From Bradyrhizobium jicamae (GTDB lineage Bacteria > Pseudomonadota > Alphaproteobacteria > Rhizobiales > Xanthobacteraceae), in assembly GCF_001440395.1 (NCBI RefSeq), contig NZ_LLXZ01000229.1:1-42726 (forward strand): a stretch of DNA of 42,726 bases. The letters run 5' to 3'. A program made the translations under genes and the position numbers. This document shows positions 23,037-30,854 of the stretch, in pieces. Below the pieces are notes generated by a model, which had not been told where the DNA came from, did no database searches, and saw only the letters and a list, made by a program, of their open reading frames with translations. How positions within the stretch are numbered: the first letter of the stretch is position 1; the number at the start of each line of letters is the position of its first letter.

Positions 23037-24002
23037 ATGGCGGCCAGAACGACGGCAGTCATCGAGAGGTGGTCGACCGGCCTGGTCGAGCCGGAGCGGC
23101 GCCTCGACTACTGGATCGGCGCCGTCTGCGAAGCCTTTCTCGAAATGGACATCACGACGCAGGTTCGATCCAGCTTCGACTGCTCCATTGCGCGCGGACA
23201 ACTCGATACGATCGGCATCAATCGCGTCGAGGGCTCGGCGCAGCACGTCTATCGCCGGAAAGCCAGTCTCGCGCGCAGCACGTCGAACTTCTATTACCTG
23301 CTGTGCAAGACCGACAATGACTGGACCGTCATGCAGAACGGCCACGCCTCGCGCCTGCGGCCCGGCGATCTCGTGCTGCTGGATTCCCGGCGCTGCTACG
23401 AGTTCAACTTTCCGGTAACCTCCAACACGCTGTCGCTGGAGCTCCCGATTGCGTGGGTCGAGTCGTGGATTACCGATCCGGAGCGGCGCATCGGGCAGCG
23501 CATCGACGGGCGCGCCGGATGGGGCGCCGCGCTCAGCGCGTTTGCCTGCCAGTTGACGCCGCAACTGGCGATCGAGCGGCCGCTGCCGGCGCAGGTCCTG
23601 ACCGATCAACTCGGCGCGCTGCTGGCACTCGGTTTCGGCAGCGAGATTCCGGCGACGCCTTCCGAGCGGCGCGAATCCGCCGACCTTCTCGAGCAGATCG
23701 GCCGCGCCATCCGGCTGCGCTATGCCGAGCCGGGACTGACGGCCGCGACCGTTGCCGAGCATCTGCATGTCTCGGAGCGGACCCTGCACCGCTGCCTCAA
23801 CAATTCCGGCCTGACGTTCAGCGGGCTGCTCAACGAATGCCGCATGGCGGCGGCGCGCAGGATGCTGAGCGAGCCGCGGTTCGACCGCATCAGCGTCGGC
23901 GGCATCGGGCTGCGCGTCGGGCTATCAGATCCGTCACACTTCATCCGGCAATGCCGCCGGTCTTTCGGCATGACCCCGGGGGCATTCCGCCGGCAGCGCT
24001 GA
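23037..24002 (+). CDS. AraC-family transcription activator
   Basis: The product has 321 residues. The N-terminal cupin-like domain (about 20-185) resembles the AraC_binding_2/FeaR type (GLVEPERRLDYWIGAVCEAF). Two helix-turn-helix motifs lie in the C-terminal 100 residues: TAATVAEHLHVSERTLHRCL and VGLSDPSHFIRQCRRSFGMT, ending PGAFRRQR. It lies between two paralogous alpha/beta hydrolase genes, all in one direction, and likely controls one or both in response to an aromatic or ester ligand. The gap to the second hydrolase is 96 bp. Confidence 0.9.
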   Translation: MAARTTAVIERWSTGLVEPERRLDYWIGAVCEAFLEMDITTQVRSSFDCSIARGQLDTIGINRVEGSAQHVYRRKASLARSTSNFYYLLCKTDNDWTVMQNGHASRLRPGDLVLLDSRRCYEFNFPVTSNTLSLELPIAWVESWITDPERRIGQRIDGRAGWGAALSAFACQLTPQLAIERPLPAQVLTDQLGALLALGFGSEIPATPSERRESADLLEQIGRAIRLRYAEPGLTAATVAEHLHVSERTLHRCLNNSGLTFSGLLNECRMAAARRMLSEPRFDRISVGGIGLRVGLSDPSHFIRQCRRSFGMTPGAFRRQR

Positions 24003-24098
24003 GTGGCGTAATCCGGCGATGGCGGTGGCCGAATCCGGCCATCCGGGAAAAGTCGTCCCTATCAATGTCTGGTTTCGAAAAATCAGGAGGAGACGGGA

Positions 24099-24827
24099 AT
24101 GGCAGACACCTACGTACTGGTTCATGGCGCGTGGCACACCGGCGCTGAGATGGAAGCGGTGGCCGGGCGCTTGCGAAAGAGCGGCCACGTCGTGCATTGC
24201 CCGACGGTGGCCGGCAACAACAGGGATGACGACCGCGGCGCAACGGGGCTGGAGCAGGCGATCGCGTCGATCGTCGCTTACATCGAGGCCAATAATCTGC
24301 GCGATTTCCGGCTGGTCGGCCATTCCTATGGCGGGATGGTGATCTCGGGCGTCGCCGACCGCCTGACGGATCGGATCAAGCGCCTCGTCTATGTCAACGC
24401 CTTCGTGCCGTTGGACGGGGAGTGCCTCAACGACATGGTGCCGCCGCATTATGTCGGCCTGTTCGATGCGGTGGCCGGCGCCAACAACGGCGCCGTGATG
24501 CTGCCGTTCGAGATCTGGCGCGACGCCTTCATCAACGACGCCGACCTCGAACTGGCGAAGTCAGCCTATGCGAAACTCAACCTGCATCCCTACAAGACCT
24601 TCAACGACAAGATCGCGCTGAAGCGTCCGCTGGCGGAGCTGCCGGTCGGCAAATCCTACGTCAATTGCCGGCAGGACATCGCCTTGCCGCACGGCATGCC
24701 CTGGCATCCGCGCTTGTCGGAGCGGCTCGGTCTGTTCCGCCTGGTCGAATGCGACGGCAGCCATGAAATGTTCTTCAGCAACCCGGCGCGTCTGGCGCAG
24801 GCGATCGTCGAGGCGGGCCGCGATTGA
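24099..24827 (+). CDS. Alpha/beta hydrolase, second paralogue
   Basis: The product has 242 residues with CAGGAGGAGA just upstream of its ATG. Motifs are VLVHGAWHTGAEM (oxyanion), VGHSYGGMVISGVADR (nucleophile Ser near 78), and the likely catalytic His in ECDGSHEMFFSNPARLAQ. It resembles EstC-like plant-type esterases (methylesterase/hydroxynitrile lyase group). With the gene at 22234 it brackets an AraC regulator. Both lack signal peptides and are cytoplasmic. Confidence 0.9.
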   Translation: MADTYVLVHGAWHTGAEMEAVAGRLRKSGHVVHCPTVAGNNRDDDRGATGLEQAIASIVAYIEANNLRDFRLVGHSYGGMVISGVADRLTDRIKRLVYVNAFVPLDGECLNDMVPPHYVGLFDAVAGANNGAVMLPFEIWRDAFINDADLELAKSAYAKLNLHPYKTFNDKIALKRPLAELPVGKSYVNCRQDIALPHGMPWHPRLSERLGLFRLVECDGSHEMFFSNPARLAQAIVEAGRD

Positions 24828-24847
24828 GACGCGCTTTGCTCGAAGCT

Positions 24848-24943
24848 GTAGCCCGGATGAGCGAAGCGATATCCGGGACCGCTCTCGCCCATCGCTCATG
24901 TTTCCAAACTCGTCCCGCATATCGCTCCGCTCATGCGGGCTAC
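24848..24943. repeat. REP pair with compensatory changes
   Basis: Two 30-nt arms (24848-24877 and 24914-24943) are inverted copies that match at 27 of 30 positions. Each arm folds alone: CCGGAT/ATCCGG in the first, CCGCAT/ATGCGG in the second. Two of the three differences compensate to keep the stem. The AGCGAAGCGATAT-type core links it to the other REPs in the window. Confidence 0.75.
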
Positions 24944-24969
24944 GGGTTCTGAGCAAGAACGGAAATGGC

Positions 24970-25000
24970 GAGGGGCCCGGCGTGTTTCGCCGAGCCCCTC
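24970..25000 (-). terminator. Hairpin downstream of rnpB
   Basis: Two 13-nt arms (GAGGGGCCCGGCG and CGCCGAGCCCCTC on the plus strand) flank a 5-nt loop. The single mismatch is C-A on the plus strand but a G-U pair in minus-strand RNA, so the stem is complete only in the rnpB direction. The T run after it is poor. Confidence 0.65.
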
Positions 25001-25009
25001 ATTCATCAG

Positions 25010-25431
25010 ATATCAGCCAGCCTGTAAGCCGGGTTCTGTAGGGCACCGTTCTTTCGAACGGTACGTGACGGCCATTCCTCTGGGACCATGCTTGCACATG
25101 GCCTCGAGCAACCTACCCGGACGGCGGGCCTGACATCGCCCTGCGGTGTTATCGCCTTGCGGCGAACTTACCGCGTTGCCGTCCCTATTCGGTTTTGCTC
25201 CCGGTGTGGTTTGCCATGCCGTTTCCGTTGCCGGATACGCGGTGCGCTCTTACCGCACCTTTTCACCCTTACTGCCCTCCCTTTCGGGTGGGGAAGCGGT
25301 TCGTTCTCTGTGGCACTTTCCCTGGGGTTGCCCCCGCCGGACGTTATCCGGCACCGTATGTCGATGGAGCCCGGACTTTCCTCCCCCGCAGCCTTTCGAC
25401 CGTAGCGGGAGCGGCCGTCCGGCCGACTGAC
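25010..25431 (-). ncRNA. rnpB: RNase P RNA
   Basis: This is the catalytic RNA that matures the 5' ends of tRNAs. On the minus strand the bacterial type-A signatures appear in order: GAGGAAAGTCCGGGCTCC (P4/CR-I) near 25374-25391, AGGGAAAGTGCCACAGAGA near 25308-25326, AGAGGAATGGC near 25072-25082, and ACAGAACCCGGCTTA near 25024-25038. The 5' GTCAGTCGGCC pairs with the 3' GGCTGGCTGAT to form helix P1, fixing the ends within a few bases. The length of about 420 nt fits alphaproteobacteria. A promoter-like pair lies just upstream and a hairpin downstream. Open frames on the plus strand here are spurious. Confidence 0.95.
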
Positions 25432-25436
25432 GCCGT

Positions 25437-25466
25437 ACGAATGGGGACTTCGTTGGCCTCCGTCAA
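25437..25466 (-). promoter_or_regulatory. Probable rnpB promoter
   Basis: On the minus strand TTGACG (25461-25466) and ATTCGT (25437-25442) are 18 bp apart and end about 6 nt before the P1 helix start. The -35 is strong and the -10 weak. Confidence 0.5.
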
Positions 25467-25566
25467 GGGAAAGCGATGGTTAATCTCGCGCGGAAGCAAA
25501 ATTTTGACATCTGCATAGCAGCGGCATTTGATATCGAAATTGTCGATTGAAGGTTTTGCGCGCGGC

Positions 25567-26466
25567 ATGGATACCGAACTGGCCCGAACGTTTCTCACCG
25601 TGGTTACCGCGGGCAATTTTATCGCTGCCGCGGAGCGTCTCCATGTCAGCCAATCGACCGTGAGCACGCGCATTCATTCGCTCGAGGAGCAATTGGGTTG
25701 CACGCTGTTCGTTCGCAACAAGGCGGGCGCCACGCTCACGCCGGCGGGCAGGCAATTTCAGCGCCATGCCTCGGCGCTGGTGAGGACCGTCGAGCAGGCG
25801 CGTCAGGACGTCGGCATTCCCAAGGGCTTTAGCGGGACGCTCGTCGTCGGTGGCCGCATCGGCCTGTGGGAGGAATATCTGCTCCGATGGTTGCCGCTGA
25901 TGCAGACGGCCAATCCGGACATTCTGATCCGGGCGGAAAGCGCGCTTGAGCCTGAGATCATGCAGGGGCTGGTGGAAGGACGCATCGATATTGGCGTGAT
26001 GTATACGCCGCAAAGCCGTCCCGGCTTGAAAGTCGAGCAATTGTTCGTCGAGCGGCTCATTCTGGTATCGACCGACCCAAAGGGCGCGCCAGAGCCGCAG
26101 CACGGGTATGTCTATGTCGACTGGGGACCGGAATTCTATGCTCGCCACAGTGCTTTCTTTCCGAACTTCACAGGTCCGTCGTTGACTGCGAATGTCGGCT
26201 GGCTGGGATTGCAGCATCTGCTGGACAATGGGGGTTCCGGGTTTTTCGCGCACCGCATTGTAGAGCCTTTATTGAAAGCGAAGCGCGTTCACGCCGTCGG
26301 CGGCGCGCCGCAATTCACGCTGCCGGCCTACGTCGTTTATCCGCTCGATCGGCAGGACGATCACGTATCGAGCGCAGTCGAACTGATGCATCGGCTGGCC
26401 GATGCGCAGACAAAGCAAGCGGTGGAACCAGCGTCGGCGAAACGTGGCGCCCGCAAGCGGCGGTGA
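25567..26466 (+). CDS. LysR-family transcription regulator
   Basis: The product has 299 residues from ATG 25567 (MDTELARTFLTVVTAGNFIA); an upstream TTG extends it by 13 residues without family support. The winged helix-turn-helix spans 1-60 (AAAERLHVSQSTVSTRIHSL). The effector domain follows from about 90 and includes LVEGRIDIGVMYTP. The tail is basic. The start lies 135 bp from the rnpB 5' end, divergent from it. No clear target is adjacent: the next gene downstream is a PAS-domain protein on the same strand. The effector is unknown. Confidence 0.9.
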   Translation: MDTELARTFLTVVTAGNFIAAAERLHVSQSTVSTRIHSLEEQLGCTLFVRNKAGATLTPAGRQFQRHASALVRTVEQARQDVGIPKGFSGTLVVGGRIGLWEEYLLRWLPLMQTANPDILIRAESALEPEIMQGLVEGRIDIGVMYTPQSRPGLKVEQLFVERLILVSTDPKGAPEPQHGYVYVDWGPEFYARHSAFFPNFTGPSLTANVGWLGLQHLLDNGGSGFFAHRIVEPLLKAKRVHAVGGAPQFTLPAYVVYPLDRQDDHVSSAVELMHRLADAQTKQAVEPASAKRGARKRR

Positions 26467-26577
26467 TCGGCGCCATTGTCGTATCGGTCTCGTCGATCAC
26501 AGAGATCGCCATTCTTCGCTTGCCAACGCGGTTGCGCGGGTTCAGACCAACGTAGCGGAATCGAGCGAGGACGCGCG

Positions 26578-27009
26578 ATGGATGTTCCTTCCGGGCTTTG
26601 CGATGCGCTACTCGACAGTGCCTCCGATGCGGTCATTGCAACCGACCAGGTGGGGCTGATTACGTTCTGGAATCCCGGTGCGGAGCGGATATTCGGCTTT
26701 GTGGCTGGGGAGGCTATCGGACGATCGCTCGACCTGATCATTCCCGAAAATTTGCGCGCGCGGCACTGGGCCGGCTTTCGTCACACGATGGAGACGGGAA
26801 CGAGCCGTTACGGTCACGGCGATCTGTTGTCAGTGCCCGGCCTGACCAAAGACGGCGGACGCATCTCGGTCGAATTCACCATCGTGCTGCTGCGCGACGA
26901 TGCGCGGGCAGTCGCCGGTACCGTTGCGGTCATGCGCGACGTGACGAAGCGCTTCGAGGAAGTGAAGGAATTGAGGCGCCGGCTCGCTCAAGCCGGCGCC
27001 TCGTCATAA
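26578..27009 (+). CDS. Single-PAS-domain protein
   Basis: The product has 143 residues from ATG 26578 (GAGG about 9 nt upstream). A PAS fold covers about 8-125: LLDSASDAVIATDQVGLITF, then WNPGAERIFGFVAGEAIGRS, and the PAC end GTVAVMRDVTKRFEEVKELR. It has no kinase, cyclase or GGDEF output domain, so it may act as a free sensor or partner protein. The IPENLRARHWAGF segment is common in FixL-like or chemoreceptor PAS proteins; a heme- or flavin-binding role is not shown. It converges with the small gene at 27035. Confidence 0.85.
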   Translation: MDVPSGLCDALLDSASDAVIATDQVGLITFWNPGAERIFGFVAGEAIGRSLDLIIPENLRARHWAGFRHTMETGTSRYGHGDLLSVPGLTKDGGRISVEFTIVLLRDDARAVAGTVAVMRDVTKRFEEVKELRRRLAQAGASS

Positions 27010-27034
27010 TCGCATTTCCCGGTTCGACAATGGC

Positions 27035-27160
27035 CTATTGAAACAGCTTCATGGCATTGACGAGGGTCTGGGCCACTCCCGCAAGCAGCGGTATGCCGGC
27101 GAAGCTCCAGGCCAGAACCAATTGCAGCGTCGTGGTTTGCGATGTCGAGGTATTCTGCAT
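27035..27160 (-). CDS. Small membrane subunit next to an MFS transporter, 41 residues
   Basis: ATG 27160, with AGGA about 7 nt upstream, opens a 41-codon frame ending in TAG at 27035. A polar Thr/Ser/Gln N-terminus precedes one membrane helix with the pattern LAWSFAGIPLLAGVAQTLVN and the tail AMKLFQ. From memory, short proteins with a GIPL-x-GxxQTLxNAxKLF pattern occur beside oxalate/formate-type MFS transporters and are annotated as MFS small subunits. The gene is the last of a three-gene run with the transporter at 27335. A direct role in transporter assembly or activity is inferred. Confidence 0.75.
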   Translation of the reverse strand: MQNTSTSQTTTLQLVLAWSFAGIPLLAGVAQTLVNAMKLFQ

Positions 27161-27168
27161 GATTTTTC

Positions 27169-27324
27169 CTATGCGCCCGAGGGATTGCCGGTTGCGGCGA
27201 CGTCGGCGCTGATCTGGCCGGCGAGATATTTTGGCTCCATCGATGCGACGAGGCGCGAGACGTGGAACGCCGCCCAGAGGAACAGCACTTGTGTGAAAGG
27301 CGTTTCTGCGTGTGATGGCTCCAT
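27169..27324 (-). CDS. 51-residue protein in the oxalate/formate-type MFS operon
   Basis: ATG 27324 has a strong AAGGAGG 6 nt upstream and starts 10 bp past the transporter stop. The product (MEPSHAETPFTQVLFLWAAF, then HVSRLVASMEPKYLAGQI and a polar tail) has a weakly hydrophobic segment, possibly a membrane-surface helix. Its stop is 8 bp from the start of the 41-residue gene. Tight spacing and good ribosome sites support translation. I do not recognise a family. Confidence 0.7.
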   Translation of the reverse strand: MEPSHAETPFTQVLFLWAAFHVSRLVASMEPKYLAGQISADVAATGNPSGA

Positions 27325-27334
27325 GACTGCCTCC

Positions 27335-28762
27335 TTACGCGCGGCTGGGTGCGGCCTGCGCCAAATCGGCATCCACTTCGGGCTTCATATGATGACGCTT
27401 GTCGACCGCCTTGACGCAGAGATTGGCGATGAAGCCGACCACGAGCAGCCCGGCCATGATATACATCGTGGTGTTGTACGCCTGCGCCTTCGGCACGCCA
27501 TGCGTGACGTTGTATTCTCTGATGTAGTTGATCAGCACCGGTCCTGCGATGCCGGCGGCAGACCACGCCGTCAGCAGAATGCCGTGGATGGCGCCGACAT
27601 AACGGGTGCCGAACATGTCGCGCAGGTAGGCGGGCACGGTGGAGAAGCCGCCACCATACATGCTGACGATGATCAGGAAGCAGATCACGAACAGCACGAC
27701 GTTGCCGCTCGCGCCGGCATAAGGCACCGTCACGTAGAGCACGAAGCCAAGCGTCATATAGACGAAGTAGGTGTTTTTCCGTCCGATGAAGTCGGACAGC
27801 GAGGCCCAGCTGAACCGGCCGCCCATGTTGAACAGGCTCATCAGACCGACGAGGCCAGCGGCCGCCACCGCCGTGATTTGACCGGGGAACATTTCCTGGC
27901 TCATGGCGGAGGCCTGGCCGAGCACGCCGATGCCTGCGGTGGTATTGCAGAACAGCACGATCCAGATCAGCCAGAACTGCGGCGTCTTGATCGCCTGATA
28001 GACGAACACGTCGTTGTTCGTCATCAGCTTGCTGGCGGTGGCGGGCGGAACATAACCCGCGGGCTTCCAGCCCGGTGCCGGCACACGCACGATCAGCGAG
28101 CCGACCATCATGAATATGAAATACACGCAGCCTAGCGTGACGAAGGTGGCGAACACGCCGACATCGGACGAGCTGGCAAACTTGCCCATCAGCCAGACCG
28201 ACAGCGGCGAGGCGATCAATGCACCGCCGCCGAAACCCATGATCGCCATTCCCGTGGCCATGCCGGGACGATCGGGAAACCATTTCATCAATGTCGAGAC
28301 CGGCGAGATATAACCGATGCCGAGCGCACAGCCGCCGACGACGCCGTAACCCAGATAGATGATCCAGAGATTGTGCAGATAGACGCCGAGCGCCGAGATC
28401 AGGAACGCGCTGGCCCAGCATACACCGGCGGTGAACATCGCCCGGCGGGGGCCACCTTCCTCGACCCAGCGTCCGAACACCGCGGCGGACAAACCAAGGA
28501 AGACCATCGCGATCGAGAAAATCCAGCCGAGTTCGGTGAGCTTCCAGTCGGCAGGGGTCGACTCCGTAATACCAATCAACTTGGTCATGGGAAGGTTGAA
28601 TACGCTGAAAGCGTAGGCTTGGCCGATGCAAAGATGTACGCACAGCGCCGCCGGTGGAACCATCCAGCGGCTATAGCCGGGCCGGGCGATGGTGTGCTCG
28701 CGATCCAGAAACGGCAGCAAGGTTCGCGAGGGAAGGCCGGAGCCGTCGATTGTTGTCGTCAT
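27335..28762 (-). CDS. OFA-family MFS transporter (oxalate/formate antiporter type)
   Basis: The product has 475 residues with 12 helices. The N-terminal helix reads AALCVHLCIGQAYAFSVFNL, as in the OFA family, and the loop KWFPDRPGMATGMAIMGFGG is a strong family marker. GGRFSWASLSDFIGRKNTYF is the MFS loop-8/9 motif. Members exchange oxalate, formate or other small monocarboxylates. It is the first of three tightly spaced genes that include two tiny proteins. A 307-bp gap upstream (28763-29069) holds an AT-rich inverted repeat. No oxalate-degrading gene is in the window, so the substrate is open. Confidence 0.9.
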   Translation of the reverse strand: MTTTIDGSGLPSRTLLPFLDREHTIARPGYSRWMVPPAALCVHLCIGQAYAFSVFNLPMTKLIGITESTPADWKLTELGWIFSIAMVFLGLSAAVFGRWVEEGGPRRAMFTAGVCWASAFLISALGVYLHNLWIIYLGYGVVGGCALGIGYISPVSTLMKWFPDRPGMATGMAIMGFGGGALIASPLSVWLMGKFASSSDVGVFATFVTLGCVYFIFMMVGSLIVRVPAPGWKPAGYVPPATASKLMTNNDVFVYQAIKTPQFWLIWIVLFCNTTAGIGVLGQASAMSQEMFPGQITAVAAAGLVGLMSLFNMGGRFSWASLSDFIGRKNTYFVYMTLGFVLYVTVPYAGASGNVVLFVICFLIIVSMYGGGFSTVPAYLRDMFGTRYVGAIHGILLTAWSAAGIAGPVLINYIREYNVTHGVPKAQAYNTTMYIMAGLLVVGFIANLCVKAVDKRHHMKPEVDADLAQAAPSRA

Positions 28763-28880
28763 GAATCCTCCAGCGCGTCATCTGATGGGGTGATGGGCCG
28801 GCAAACCGCTGTGATCGCGAAACCGCCGTGAACGCGCGCGCGGGCGTAAGGCTACGCGTGAGGGTGGTTTTGACAAACGA

Positions 28881-28900
28881 ATAATATTGGCTGTTATTAT
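28881..28900. promoter_or_regulatory. Inverted repeat in the AT-rich transporter promoter region
   Basis: ATAATA-TTGGCTGT-TATTAT is a perfect 6-bp inverted repeat about 120 bp upstream of the MFS start. A further palindrome, CGATATTATCG, follows at 28910-28920. The stretch is much richer in A/T than its surroundings. These are candidate regulator sites for the transporter operon. The rest of the 28763-29069 gap shows no gene. Confidence 0.35.
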
Positions 28901-29069
28901 CGACTAATTCGATATTATCGAGCAGCCGGATAGCCTCGCGCGCTGCATCGTGCGTTTGCGGGATGCCTCCGCGCCCGGCCCGCAATAAATTATCCTGACG
29001 ATGTCGTTTTGCGGGATGGCCATTCGACTGGGTGTCGGCGATCCAGCCGGTCAGAAGGAGTTTCAAAAA

Positions 29070-29420
29070 ATGCAGTATCTGTTGTTGATCTATCGAAACG
29101 AAGCCGAGCAGGCAAAGATGGACGCTTCCGAGCTCCAGAAGATGACGGCGGACTACCGCGCATTCACCCAGTCCATCATCCAGAGCGGCAACTTCAAGGC
29201 CGGCGACGCCCTGCAAATGACGGCGACCGCTACCACCGTGCGGGTTCGCGACGGCAAGATGCTAACCACGGACGGTCCGTTTGCGGAGACGCGCGAGCAG
29301 CTCGGCGGCTATTACCTGGTCGAGGCCCGGGATCTCGATGAGGCGCTGGGCATTGCCGCCAGAATTCCAACCGCCAGGGTTGGTTCGATCGAGGTCAGGC
29401 CGATCATGGTGTATGATTGA
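29070..29420 (+). CDS. DGPF/YCII-domain protein linked to the sigma factor
   Basis: The product has 116 residues from ATG 29070 with AGAAGGAG about 9 nt upstream. It has the ferredoxin-like YCII fold (MQYLLLIYRNEAEQAKMDAS) and the TDGPFAETREQLGGYYLVEA motif that defines the DGPF group. Such genes sit next to ECF42 sigma factors in many bacteria, and one lies 25 bp downstream here. The protein may be a target, cofactor or modulator of the sigma factor; the role is not settled. Confidence 0.88.
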   Translation: MQYLLLIYRNEAEQAKMDASELQKMTADYRAFTQSIIQSGNFKAGDALQMTATATTVRVRDGKMLTTDGPFAETREQLGGYYLVEARDLDEALGIAARIPTARVGSIEVRPIMVYD

Positions 29421-29445
29421 CGGTGAGTCCGATCATTGAGATCGC

Positions 29446-30687
29446 ATGACACCGCGCGAGATCGAAAAAATATTTCGCGACGAGGCGGGGCGGGCGCTAT
29501 CCACGCTCATCCGTCTCGTCGGCGATTTCGACCTCGCCGAGGATGCCTTGCAGGATGCGTTTGCTGCAGCGCTGGAACGTTGGCCCGCCGCCGGCGCGCC
29601 GTCTAATCCGCGTGCGTGGCTGGTCAATGTCGGCCGCAACAAGGCGGTCGATCGTGTCAGGCGCAACATCGCGTTTCGCGGCAAGCAGCAGCAATTGACG
29701 CATGAGTTGTTGCTGAATGCCTCCCTGCCGTGCGAGCCGTCCGACGGCGGGTTCGACGACGACGTGCTGCGGCTGATCTTTACCTGCTGCCATCCGTCCT
29801 TTGCCGCCGAAGTGCAGGTTGCGCTGACGCTCAAAACGGTGTGCGGATTGACGACGGCGCAGGTCGCGCGCGCATTTCTCGTAAGCGAAGACGCGATGGC
29901 GCAGCGCCTGTTGCGGGCCAAGCAGAAGATCCGCCTTGCCGGCATTCCCTATGAGGTGCCGGAGCGCGACGCGCTGGGGCCGCGCCTCAGCGGTGTGCTT
30001 GCCGTGATCTATCTCGTCTTCACCGAAGGCTATGCGGCCACCTCAGGCGAGGATCTGATGCGGCCTGATCTGGCGTGCGAAGCGATCCGGCTGGCGCGGC
30101 TCATCGATGCGCTGATGCCAGGACGCGGCGAGATCAAGGGATTGCTGGCGCTGATGCTGCTGCACGATTCGCGCCGGGCCGGCCGCGAGACCGCAGGCGG
30201 CGACATCGTGCTGCTGGAGGCGCAGGATCGCTCGCTATGGGATCGCGCGCAGATTTCGGAAGGCTTGCTTCTCGTCGAAGAGGCGCTGCGGATGCCGGGA
30301 CGCCCGCAATCCTATGCGGTGCAGGCGGCGATTGCGGCGCTGCATGCGCGTGCGCCGAGTTACGACGATACCGACTGGCGGCAGATCGCCGGCCTCTACG
30401 AAGTGCTGCTGCGGATCAGCCCGTCGCCGGTGATCGAACTCAACCACGCCGCGGCGGTCTCGATGGTCGACGGGCCGGCGCGCGCGCTCGACCTGATCGA
30501 TGCGCTGGAAGCGCGCGGCGGGCTGAAGGGTTATGAACTGCTGCCTGCCGTGCGCGCTGATCTGCTGCGCCGGCTCGGGAGGCGCGACGCGGCGCGCGCG
30601 GCGTATCTGGAAGCGACGGCGGCGACGCAACTGGAGCCGCTGCGAAGGCTCTATGCGCGAAGGATCGCGGAGATGGATCGCGACTAG
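29446..30687 (+). CDS. ECF42-type sigma factor with C-terminal extension
   Basis: The product has 413 residues. Sigma region 2 covers about 8-75 (IEKIFRDEAGRALSTLIRLV, then DAFAAALERWP and NPRAWLVNVGRNKAVDRVRR). Region 4 covers about 110-165 (VALTLKTVCGLTTAQVARAF). The long C-terminal region (about 180-410), with AVIYLVFTEGYAATSGEDLM and LNHAAAVSMVDGPARALDLI, is the family's TPR-like extension. No anti-sigma gene is present, which is normal for this group: the extension is thought to control activity. It forms a pair with the DGPF gene. Confidence 0.9.
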   Translation: MTPREIEKIFRDEAGRALSTLIRLVGDFDLAEDALQDAFAAALERWPAAGAPSNPRAWLVNVGRNKAVDRVRRNIAFRGKQQQLTHELLLNASLPCEPSDGGFDDDVLRLIFTCCHPSFAAEVQVALTLKTVCGLTTAQVARAFLVSEDAMAQRLLRAKQKIRLAGIPYEVPERDALGPRLSGVLAVIYLVFTEGYAATSGEDLMRPDLACEAIRLARLIDALMPGRGEIKGLLALMLLHDSRRAGRETAGGDIVLLEAQDRSLWDRAQISEGLLLVEEALRMPGRPQSYAVQAAIAALHARAPSYDDTDWRQIAGLYEVLLRISPSPVIELNHAAAVSMVDGPARALDLIDALEARGGLKGYELLPAVRADLLRRLGRRDAARAAYLEATAATQLEPLRRLYARRIAEMDRD

Positions 30688-30854
30688 CTAGGCCGTGAAC
30701 CCATAAGCGCGCCGGGAGGACGGCTTGCCAGAGTCCGCTGTGCCCCCGATAACCGACGCATTGTTGCATAGCAACGAAACGACGCGATGGGCCATAACCG
30801 GACTCATGCGCCGCAGCAGAGTGCCGCCATTCGATCACCTCGTGGGATGGAGAG

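Noticed and set aside
25088..25518. Plus-strand frames over rnpB
   Set aside because: The region is RNase P RNA on the minus strand, with all core motifs and closing helix P1.
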